Shown piece after piece: positions 1-6,334 of a stretch of 8,788 nt of DNA. The stretch covers positions 1-8,788 of the forward strand of contig JARFQM010000395.1 in NCBI GenBank assembly GCA_029287755.1. The letters run 5' to 3'. Position 1 is the first letter of the stretch, and each line of letters opens with the position of its first letter. Source of the stretch: Desulfofustis sp. (GTDB lineage Bacteria; Desulfobacterota; Desulfobulbia; Desulfobulbales; Desulfocapsaceae). The notes beneath the pieces were generated by a model. The model was given only the letters and a program-made list of their open reading frames with translations. It made no database searches and was not told where the DNA came from. The position numbers were made by a program, and so were the translations under genes.

Positions 1-20
1 GCGTGAGCGGTCTGTGAAAT

Positions 21-58
21 TTAAAGTTAACAACTTAGGATTACATATAATCAGTGGA
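21..58 (+). promoter_or_regulatory. Candidate promoter with perfect -10 and two overlapping palindromes
   Basis: A perfect TATAAT lies at 46-51. No good -35 hexamer sits 16-18 bases upstream; the nearest is TTAAAG at 21-26 with a 19-base spacer and only 3 of 6 matches. Two short inverted repeats surround the site: AAGTT-AAC-AACTT (24-36), which would overlap the -35 zone, and GATTA-CATA-TAATC (39-52), which contains the -10. A weak -35 together with palindromes is what one expects of a regulated promoter, with an activator or repressor bound there. The stretch is AT-rich compared with the coding DNA around it. Transcription would start near 57-60, leaving about 190 bases of leader before the AOR-family gene. 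This is pattern-based only. Confidence 0.4.
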
Positions 59-248
59 TCGGTCAAGGGTGGGGGGCAACTAGTGCGTGAGAAGCTCCAG
101 AAAGAGCGGCTGAGGCCGCTAAAACGATTGCCAAGAAGAGCCGAAACAGCTAGTCTGTAGTCTGATCGTAAGAAATGATCGACCACGGTGAAGGACAGCG
201 ATCATCCGTCTGTTCCGGTGGAATCCATTTTTGCAGAGGAGGGGTGCC
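59..248 (+). promoter_or_regulatory. Probable structured 5' leader of the AOR-family operon
   Basis: No convincing gene lies here. The stretch has several perfect inverted repeats. GGCAA (75-79) can pair with TTGCC (128-132), and this encloses a hairpin AGCGGC-TGAG-GCCGCT (105-120). ACTAG (79-83) can alternatively pair with CTAGT (150-154). ATGATCG (175-181) pairs with CGATCAT (199-205) across a 17-base loop. The motif GATCG also occurs at 57-61 and 164-168. Nested stems in a long leader of a molybdo/tungsto-enzyme gene are compatible with a cofactor-sensing RNA or a protein operator, but I cannot match it to a known riboswitch consensus by eye. The ribosome-binding site AGGAGG is at 237-242. 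Confidence 0.35.
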
Positions 249-2168
249 ATGGCCTGCGGATATACTGGAAAAATTTTAAGGGTTGACCTTACGAACAGGG
301 TTCTGAGCGTCGATAGACCATCTGAGGAGTTCTACCGCACCTACATGGGCGGCAGTGCCCTCAACCTTTATTACCTCTTGAAGGAGATGGACGCCAAGGT
401 CGATCCCCTGTCACCCGAGAACATCCTGGCCTTCAGCGTCGGTACTCTGACCGGGGCCCGGGTTTCCGGGCAAAGCCGTTTGACTATCACCGCCAAATCG
501 CCCCTTACAGGGGCCATCGGCGATTCACAGAGCGGCGGCTTTTTCCCTGCCAAACTGAAATTTGCCGGGTTCGATGCGGTGATCGTCACAGGCAGGGCCG
601 CAGCCCCTCTCTATCTCTTTATCGATGAGGGCAAGGCCGAACTGCGCGAGGCCGGCCACCTGTGGGGAAAGACCACCGAAGCGGTAGAGGCGGCCATCAA
701 GGATGAACTGGACGATCAGGAGAACCTGGAGATACTGCAGGTCGGTCCGGCCGGCGAGGTGGGCGTCAGGTACGCCAATGTCGTGAGCATGTGCTGCCGG
801 GCCAACGGCCGCACAGGCATGGGAGCAGTGATGGGCAGCAAGAATTTCAAAGCCATTGTGGTGCGCGGCTTTGAGGAGCCGGAAATAGCTGATCGGACGC
901 TGCTCAAGGAGGTGATCCGCACCGGAGCCGAATTGTTTAAAAATCCGGCCAACAGCGGTTTCGGCAAATATGGAACGGCCATCGTCCTAGGCGTCAATAA
1001 CGGTCTCGGCGGCTTGCCGACCAACAACTGGCAGAGCGGCAGCTTTGACGACTACGAGGCCATCGACGGTCCCGCCCTCTACGACGAAGCCCTGATGGGG
1101 GCCGCTGATGGGCGGCAGGAGAGTTTGGGACGTGACACCTGTTTCAGTTGTATCGTTCGCTGTAAGCGAGTAGCGGAGATCAAGACGGGACCCTATCAGG
1201 TCGATCCCGTATTCGGCGGTCCCGAATACGAGACCCTTTCCACCCTTGGCAGCTATTGCGGAGTTGCCAATCTGGGGGCGGTCTGCAAGGCCAATGAACT
1301 GTGCAACAAATACGGGCTTGACACGATTTCCTGCGGCGCCACGATTTCCTGGGCCATGGAGGCCTTCGAGGCCGGCCAGCTGACCACCGAACACACGGGC
1401 GGCCTCGAAATCCGTTTTGGCGATGCGGACATGGTCATTACGCTGGTCGAGATGATCGCTGCCCGTGAGGGCTTTGGCGATCTGCTGGCCGAGGGCTCGG
1501 CCCGAGCGGCTGAGAAACTTGGAGTGGGCCGCGAATTCCTGCTCACCAGCAAAAAGCAGGAGGCGCCGGCCCACATGCCTCAGGTCAAGAGGGGACTGGC
1601 CCTGCTCTATGCCATGAACCCGTTTGGGGCCGATCATATGGGCTGCGACCATGACCTGTCCTACACCAAGGAGAATTATCCGGCCTTCGAGGAACGACTC
1701 AGCTTCCTCGGCCTGACCGACCCCCTGCATGCCTATAGCCTGCAGCCGGCCAAGGTCGAGTGGGTGCGCCGAACCCAGTATCTGTTCAGCTTCATGGACA
1801 GCGCCAACCTCTGCCAGTTGTGCTGGGGCGCCTCCTGGACCCTCTACGGTCCCCAGGATATGGTCAAGCTGGTCAGGGCCGTTACCGGCTGGGACATGAG
1901 CATCGACGAGCTTCTCGAAGTGGGCGAGCGGCGTCTGGTGATGATGCGGCTCTTTAACCAGAGAGAAGGGTTCGACGCCAAAGATGATGCGCTGCCTGAT
2001 AAATTCTTCAACCAGCCGCTGAGAGGTGGAGTGTCGGATGGGGTGACGGTCGACCAGGCCGAGTTCGACGCCGCCATGGTGGAGTATTACCGGCAGTCCG
2101 GCTGGGATGAGACCAGCGGTCATCCGACTGCGCAGACCGTCGCCCGTCTGGGTCTGGAGTCGCTTTAA
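249..2168 (+). CDS. Aldehyde:ferredoxin oxidoreductase (AOR) family protein, tungsten/molybdopterin enzyme
   Basis: A 639-residue cytoplasmic enzyme. Characterised relatives bind a tungsten (or molybdenum) bis-pterin cofactor and one 4Fe-4S cluster and interconvert aldehydes and carboxylates using ferredoxin-type electrons. The start is ATG 249, because AGGAGG lies at 237-242 with a 6-base spacing; an in-frame TTG at 231 would lie upstream of this site. The N-terminal AFOR domain (about 4-205) contains the typical SPLTG, LKFAG, LWGK and RTGMGAVMGSKNFKAI segments. The C-terminal domain has the cluster cysteines C298, C301 and C305 (CxxCxxxC) and a fourth, C522, in DSANLC. It also has GPEYET (324-329), D358 in a DTISCG segment, and H463 in GADH. 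Length is normal for the family. No ferredoxin-like partner gene is adjacent. The family is wide (AOR, formaldehyde, glyceraldehyde-3-phosphate, benzoyl-CoA-reductase-type and YdhV-like members), so the substrate is open. It is the first gene of the run, 79 bases before the next. Confidence 0.93.
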   Translation: MACGYTGKILRVDLTNRVLSVDRPSEEFYRTYMGGSALNLYYLLKEMDAKVDPLSPENILAFSVGTLTGARVSGQSRLTITAKSPLTGAIGDSQSGGFFPAKLKFAGFDAVIVTGRAAAPLYLFIDEGKAELREAGHLWGKTTEAVEAAIKDELDDQENLEILQVGPAGEVGVRYANVVSMCCRANGRTGMGAVMGSKNFKAIVVRGFEEPEIADRTLLKEVIRTGAELFKNPANSGFGKYGTAIVLGVNNGLGGLPTNNWQSGSFDDYEAIDGPALYDEALMGAADGRQESLGRDTCFSCIVRCKRVAEIKTGPYQVDPVFGGPEYETLSTLGSYCGVANLGAVCKANELCNKYGLDTISCGATISWAMEAFEAGQLTTEHTGGLEIRFGDADMVITLVEMIAAREGFGDLLAEGSARAAEKLGVGREFLLTSKKQEAPAHMPQVKRGLALLYAMNPFGADHMGCDHDLSYTKENYPAFEERLSFLGLTDPLHAYSLQPAKVEWVRRTQYLFSFMDSANLCQLCWGASWTLYGPQDMVKLVRAVTGWDMSIDELLEVGERRLVMMRLFNQREGFDAKDDALPDKFFNQPLRGGVSDGVTVDQAEFDAAMVEYYRQSGWDETSGHPTAQTVARLGLESL

Positions 2169-2247
2169 GGTAGACACCGCCTGAGACTCCGGCAGCATTG
2201 TTACCTGTGGCCAGCCATATCAATTCCTCAACCAGGTATCTCGTACT

Positions 2248-3156
2248 ATGGGTCCCACCTCAATCATTTCTGGTTTCACCGACGAAGTGTCCGACGATCT
2301 GGATGTGCAGATCAGGGCCCTGAAAGAGCTTGGCTGGAACCATATCGATCTGCGCACCGTGGACGGCAAGAATGTGAGCACCCTCAGCGATGAGGAATTC
2401 AGGCGCGTTTACCGCACACTCGAAGAAAACAACATCACAATCGCCTGCTTAGGCTCCACGGTTGCCAACTGGGGCCGCGAGGTGAACCGTGATCTGGAAA
2501 CGGATCTCCAGGAGCTGCGCACCTCGATTCGGCACATGCACAGTGCCGGAGTGCGCTACCTCAGGATCATGAGCTACAAAGTCGAGGAACCGCAACCGCT
2601 CGGCACCCCCATGGAAGAGCAGGTTATTGCCAGTATCAAGAAAATCGTCGAGATTGCCGAAGACAACGGCGTCGTCTGCCTGCACGAGAACTGCCTGACC
2701 TGGGGAGGACAGAGTCACCTGCACTCACTGAGGCTGCTCGAGGCTGTCGACTCTCCGGCACTGCGGCTGGTGTTTGATACCGGCAACCCGGTGTCGATCA
2801 GAGACGTCAGCGGCGGAGAGCCTTACTATTATCAGGATTCATATCTGCTCTTCGAGCAGGTAAAAGAATTTGTCGACTATATTCACATAAAGGACGCGGT
2901 CGTGGAGAATGACGGCGCCCGCTACGTGTTTCCGGGCCAGGGAGACGGCCGGGTGAGGGAGATCCTGCAAAGGGTGGCCGAAGAGCGGCCGGGCCTTCCC
3001 ATTGCCATTGAACCCCACGTCGCGGTCGTCTTTCACGATCCGTCGATCCAGGCTCCGCTCGAGGAGCGCTGGTCAACCTTTATAGAGTATGGCCGGCAGA
3101 CAGTAGGCATGGCGGAGGAGGCTGGAATAATATTCAGCTCAAGGCAAAACAAATAA
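2248..3156 (+). CDS. Sugar isomerase/epimerase, xylose isomerase-like TIM barrel
   Basis: A 302-residue cytoplasmic protein of the AP-endonuclease-2/xylose-isomerase-like TIM-barrel superfamily. Its members isomerise or epimerise sugars, keto-sugars and cyclitol derivatives with a divalent metal. It opens with ISGFTDEVSDDLDVQ and a LRTVDGKNV strand, as in many sugar phosphate isomerase/epimerase entries. The four expected metal ligands are visible at strand ends: E147 (HENC), D177 (VFDTGNP), H213 (YIHIKDA) and E255 (IAIEPH). ATG 2248 is the first usable start after an in-frame stop at 2182; its ribosome site is weak (AGG at 2234-2236). There is no signal peptide. It ends 20 bases before tctC. 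Pairing with the Gfo/Idh/MocA dehydrogenase downstream recalls inositol and YcjR/YcjS-type 3-keto-sugar pathways, which suggests, but does not prove, an epimerase or isomerase acting on an oxidised sugar. Confidence 0.88.
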   Translation: MGPTSIISGFTDEVSDDLDVQIRALKELGWNHIDLRTVDGKNVSTLSDEEFRRVYRTLEENNITIACLGSTVANWGREVNRDLETDLQELRTSIRHMHSAGVRYLRIMSYKVEEPQPLGTPMEEQVIASIKKIVEIAEDNGVVCLHENCLTWGGQSHLHSLRLLEAVDSPALRLVFDTGNPVSIRDVSGGEPYYYQDSYLLFEQVKEFVDYIHIKDAVVENDGARYVFPGQGDGRVREILQRVAEERPGLPIAIEPHVAVVFHDPSIQAPLEERWSTFIEYGRQTVGMAEEAGIIFSSRQNK

Positions 3157-3162
3157 TATTGC

Positions 3163-3170
3163 GGGAGGAG
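3163..3170 (+). promoter_or_regulatory. Strong ribosome-binding site of tctC
   Basis: GGGAGGAG ends 6 bases before ATG 3177. It is the best Shine-Dalgarno in the middle of the run, clearly stronger than those before the isomerase, tctB or tctA, and fits the high level of binding protein normally needed relative to the membrane subunits. Confidence 0.75.
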
Positions 3171-3176
3171 TAGACT

Positions 3177-4205
3177 ATGAAACACCTGATCACATCGGTA
3201 GTTGTATTGGCAGCAGCGGTGAGTGTCGCAGTCGGGGTCTTCACCGTTCAAATTGTGTCTGCAGACAACAGCTGGAAGCCTGAAAAACCGATCAACCTGG
3301 TTGTACCGTGGGGAGCCGGCGGGGCAACCGACGGGGTGTCGCGCCAGACGGCCATGGTTCTCGAGGGGCTTCTCGGCCAGAAAATTGTCATCGTCAACCA
3401 GCCAGGTGCCTCAGGTTCGGTGGGCACCAAGAGCGTCCTCGATAAACCCAGGCAGGGGCTCTACTGGACCGCCGGTGCGGTCAAGGACCTGGGGGTCTAC
3501 AAAGTGCAGGGTCTGCTCGATACCACGCTGGATGACTGGCACCTGTTCCTCAATTTTGCCATCCCCAATGTGGTTGCCGTCAACGCCGACTCGCCCTACA
3601 AGGATTTCGGCGAGCTTCTTGAAGGCTTCAAGGCCAATCCGGGAAAAATAAAAGTGGCAACCGCGGGCGTCAATTCGGCCGGCCACACGGCCATTGAGAT
3701 GATCAAATCCTACACCGGCATCGACTACAAGCATGTCTCATACGAGGGCGGCAACCCGGCGGTTATCGCCACCGTTGCCGGCGAATGCGACGTGGTGCCG
3801 CAGCTGTCCAAGGAAGAGGTCGACATGCTCAAGGCGGGTAAACTCAGGGCCTTGGCAGTGCTGGCCGATGCGCCTCTGAGTATAGAGGGGTACGACCAGG
3901 AAATCCCCTCGGTCAAGCAATGGATTCCCGATTTCGTCACGGCCCCGATCTATTTTGGTATTTTCGTACCCAAGGGGGTACCCGAAGAAGCGGTGGCCAC
4001 CTTGACTGATCTCTGGAACAAGTCACTGGTCAATGATGAGGGACTGAAGACCTTTGCTGCCCAGAACGCCATGATTTTCGACCCGGCCACCGGGGATGCC
4101 GCCATGCAGAAAGCCTTCCCGATGGTGCAACTCGACGCCTGGCTGAAATTTGACAGCGGCGACGCCACCATAGATCCATCGACAGTGGGTATCCCGCGTC
4201 CCTAG
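3177..4205 (+). CDS. tctC: TTT transporter periplasmic substrate-binding protein (TctC/Bug family)
   Basis: A 342-residue extracytoplasmic solute-binding protein that captures an organic anion and hands it to the TctA-TctB membrane complex. A signal peptide is clear: MKHL, a hydrophobic stretch to about residue 27, and a likely cut after VSA (residue 29). The mature part begins with the family hallmark PINLVVPWGAGGATDGVSR (38-56), including D52, followed by VNQPGASGSVGT. The central part has NPGKIKVATAG and the YEGGNPA loop typical of Bug proteins. Length is slightly above the usual 320-330, mainly in the N-terminal segment. Bug proteins bind many carboxylates (citrate, aspartate, nicotinate, terephthalate and others), so the ligand cannot be named. 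It sits immediately after the isomerase gene and before tctB, in the common C-B-A order. Confidence 0.93.
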   Translation: MKHLITSVVVLAAAVSVAVGVFTVQIVSADNSWKPEKPINLVVPWGAGGATDGVSRQTAMVLEGLLGQKIVIVNQPGASGSVGTKSVLDKPRQGLYWTAGAVKDLGVYKVQGLLDTTLDDWHLFLNFAIPNVVAVNADSPYKDFGELLEGFKANPGKIKVATAGVNSAGHTAIEMIKSYTGIDYKHVSYEGGNPAVIATVAGECDVVPQLSKEEVDMLKAGKLRALAVLADAPLSIEGYDQEIPSVKQWIPDFVTAPIYFGIFVPKGVPEEAVATLTDLWNKSLVNDEGLKTFAAQNAMIFDPATGDAAMQKAFPMVQLDAWLKFDSGDATIDPSTVGIPRP

Positions 4206-4226
4206 CTGCGGGACCTGAAAAGCCTG

Positions 4227-4252
4227 ATGCCCGAACTCTGCAGTTCGGGCAT
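4227..4252 (+). terminator. Intercistronic hairpin after tctC (partial terminator or mRNA stabiliser)
   Basis: A perfect 11-bp stem (4227-4237 with 4242-4252, core TGCCCGAACT / AGTTCGGGCA) with a 4-base loop CTGC. Only a short U run follows (TTT at 4252-4254), so full termination is doubtful. Its place, 21 bases past the tctC stop and before the weakly translated membrane genes, fits partial termination or 3'-end protection that raises binding protein over membrane subunits. Confidence 0.6.
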
Positions 4253-4293
4253 TTCCATATCCCTGAAGACCACCATCCATCCAGTCTCTCGTC

Positions 4294-4791
4294 ATGGTAA
4301 AAAAGGACTTTATCACCTCCATAGTCCTGCTCGCCTTTTCACTCTCGGTCGTTGTTTCGTCCTATACGATGCCACGGCTCGAGCGGCGCGGCATAGATCC
4401 ATTTTCAGCGCCCGGGGTCGTCCCCGGAATGATCGGCTGCATCCTGCTTATTCTGGCCCTTATCCTTTTGGTCAGATCTGTGCGGCGCGGCGGATATCTT
4501 TTTTTCAGCGCCGCTGCGCAGGAGTCTGGCGGACATCGGGGCGCGGCCTGGCGGGTGCTTATGACCCTGGCGATTTCCCTGCTTTACGCGGTCGGCCTTC
4601 TGGGGCGCATCGATTACACCATTGTCACGCTGCTCTATATCTTCGTCTTCATCGTATTGTTCGAATACCGCAGGGGGCTGCCGCTGAGCACTCAGCTCAG
4701 GATAGTCGGTTACGCGCTGCTCCAGGCATTGATTGCAGCGCTGTTGATAACCCTGGTGTTCAGGAAGCTGTTCCTGGTCGATCTTCCCTGA
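4294..4791 (+). CDS. tctB: TTT transporter small membrane subunit (TctB family)
   Basis: A 165-residue inner-membrane protein, the poorly conserved small permease subunit of TTT systems. It shows hydrophobic segments at about 7-24, 45-61, 88-105, 108-125 and 138-157, separated by short arginine-rich loops. The pattern of one early helix, a PGVVPGMIG turn and two helix pairs is as expected for TctB, and the length is typical (about 150-180). The identification rests on topology, size and position between tctC and tctA more than on motifs. ATG 4294 is the first start after an in-frame stop at 4264; no clear Shine-Dalgarno precedes it, so translation may be weak. Only 7 bases separate its stop from tctA, suggesting coupled translation. 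Confidence 0.87.
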   Translation: MVKKDFITSIVLLAFSLSVVVSSYTMPRLERRGIDPFSAPGVVPGMIGCILLILALILLVRSVRRGGYLFFSAAAQESGGHRGAAWRVLMTLAISLLYAVGLLGRIDYTIVTLLYIFVFIVLFEYRRGLPLSTQLRIVGYALLQALIAALLITLVFRKLFLVDLP

Positions 4792-4798
4792 GGCGCAG

Positions 4799-6334
4799 AT
4801 GCTTGAAGGCCTGAAATACTTTATTGACGGTCTGCTCGGCTTTATGACCGTGCGCACCATCTTCGATGTGCTCTGGTCCACCCAGCTCGGCATCATCGTC
4901 GGCATGCTGCCGGGACTTACGGCGACCATGGGTGTGGCCCTGATGACCACGCTCACCTTTTCCATGCCGCCCGAGAATGCCATACTTATTCTTGTCTGCA
5001 TGTATATCGGCGCCATTTACGGCGGCGGCAGAAGCGCCATTCTGCTCAACATTCCAGGTACACCGGCCAACGCGGCAACAGCTATGGACGGGCATCCGCT
5101 GGCCATGCGGGGAGAGGCTGGACAGGCGATCGGCATCAGCACCACCGGCAGCTTCCTGGGATCCATCATCGGTATGGTGCTGCTCGCCTTCTGCACCCCG
5201 CTGCTGGGCAATTTCGCTCTCAACTTCCAATCCTTTGAATTTTTCTGGCTGGCAATTTTCGGTATTGTCATCTCCGGCAATCTGACGGCGCCAAAAGATC
5301 CGATAAAGGGCTGGATATCTGGCTTTCTGGGTATCTTCGTGGCTCTGATCGGCATGGAATCGATCCATGGATTCGTCCGCTTTTCCTTCGGCAACACCAA
5401 CCTGGCCGGGGGGATCAATCTTATTCCGGCCATGGTGGGCGCCTTCGGCTTTGCCGAGATCCTGTCGATGATGAAATATGAGCAGGTCAACGTGGTGAAA
5501 ACCAGGATCGAACGCATCATCCCCCGGGTCGCCCAGATAGTGAAATTTCGCCACACCATTGTCCGCTCGGGCCTGATCGGCACGCTGATCGGTGCCATTC
5601 CCGGCGTGGGAGAGGATATTGCCGCCTGGGTGAGCTACGACTTTGCCAAGCGGGGCAGCAAAACACCCGAAGAGTTCGGCAAGGGCAGCGTGGAAGGGCT
5701 GATCGCCTCGGAAACCGGGAACAACGCAGCGGTTGCCGGCGCTGTTATTCCGGTGCTCTCCCTCGGCATTCCGGGCTCGGCCCCGGCCGCGGTGCTGCTG
5801 GCCGCAATGTTCATTCACGGTGTCCGCCCGGGTCCGATGATCATGATCGAGTCGCCCGATTTCGTCTACAAGGTCGTGGCCATGGTCTTTCTGGCAACCG
5901 GCGCGATGTTCATCCTCGGGCTCTCCATGGTCAGGTATGTGGTCAAGATCCTGCAGGTGCCGCGCACCAAACTGATGCCGGTCATCTTTACCCTCTGCGT
6001 GGTCGGATCCTTTGCCATCCAGAGCAGGGTTTTCGATGTCAGGGTCATGGTCTTTTTCGGCATTCTGGGGTTTCTGATGAAGGAGATGGAGTACCCGGTG
6101 GCCCCGATGATTCTTGGACTGATTCTGGGCACCATGCTCGACACCAATTTCAGGAGGGCGCTGGTGATTGCCGAGGGCGAGATTCTGCCGTTTATTTCTC
6201 GGCCGATCTGCCTGGTATTGATCTTTTTTATCGTTATTACGCTTGTCAGCAAGACCAAGTGGTTTAACCGTTTATTATCAGGCGTCAAACAGATAGTAAA
6301 AAAACTATTTCAGAAGAGAGGGAATCATGGCTGA
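4799..6334 (+). CDS. tctA: TTT transporter large membrane subunit (TctA family)
   Basis: A 511-residue polytopic inner-membrane permease that forms the transport path of the ion-driven TTT uptake system. The family's two inverted-repeat halves are evident. The first has GMLPGLTATMG (35-45), then IYGGGRSAILLNIPGTPANA and a TAMDGHPLA segment before about residue 106. The second has a matching PG pair at P268-G269 (AIPGVGEDIAAW), then ETGNNAAVAGA and LSLGIPGSAPAAVLL. Length is standard (about 500). It starts 7 bases after tctB with only a weak GAGG (4790-4793) upstream, so it probably depends on ribosomes finishing tctB. Its last 8 bases overlap the start of the dehydrogenase gene. Confidence 0.96.
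   Translation: MLEGLKYFIDGLLGFMTVRTIFDVLWSTQLGIIVGMLPGLTATMGVALMTTLTFSMPPENAILILVCMYIGAIYGGGRSAILLNIPGTPANAATAMDGHPLAMRGEAGQAIGISTTGSFLGSIIGMVLLAFCTPLLGNFALNFQSFEFFWLAIFGIVISGNLTAPKDPIKGWISGFLGIFVALIGMESIHGFVRFSFGNTNLAGGINLIPAMVGAFGFAEILSMMKYEQVNVVKTRIERIIPRVAQIVKFRHTIVRSGLIGTLIGAIPGVGEDIAAWVSYDFAKRGSKTPEEFGKGSVEGLIASETGNNAAVAGAVIPVLSLGIPGSAPAAVLLAAMFIHGVRPGPMIMIESPDFVYKVVAMVFLATGAMFILGLSMVRYVVKILQVPRTKLMPVIFTLCVVGSFAIQSRVFDVRVMVFFGILGFLMKEMEYPVAPMILGLILGTMLDTNFRRALVIAEGEILPFISRPICLVLIFFIVITLVSKTKWFNRLLSGVKQIVKKLFQKRGNHG

Noticed and set aside
2..160. Open reading frame entering from the left edge (about 52 codons, stop at 158-160), possible tail of an upstream gene
   Set aside because: It contains the TATAAT and palindromes, has AT-rich codons unlike the other genes, and the peptide resembles nothing I know. 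A real gene tail cannot be fully excluded without sequence to the left.
219..235. Sigma-54-like promoter, TGG...TTGCA
   Set aside because: The GG and GC pairs are separated by 11 bases rather than 10, and transcription would begin at or after the ribosome-binding site.
231..248. TTG at 231 as the start of the AOR gene
   Set aside because: The Shine-Dalgarno AGGAGG (237-242) lies downstream of it and is ideally placed for ATG 249; family proteins begin near the GYTGKILRVDL segment.
987..2198. Long open frame (about 400 codons) on the minus strand opposite the AOR gene
   Set aside because: It lies antisense to a gene with full family motifs; its translation shows no recognisable domain. Long antisense frames are common opposite GC-rich genes.
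4227..4814. Plus-strand open frame overlapping tctB in another frame
   Set aside because: It covers the same DNA as tctB, begins inside the hairpin, and its translation is arginine-rich without a family pattern, while the tctB frame has clear membrane segments.
4760..5818. Long minus-strand open frame opposite tctA
   Set aside because: The translation is rich in His, Gly, Asp and Arg with no domain pattern, as expected for the complement of a hydrophobic membrane protein gene.
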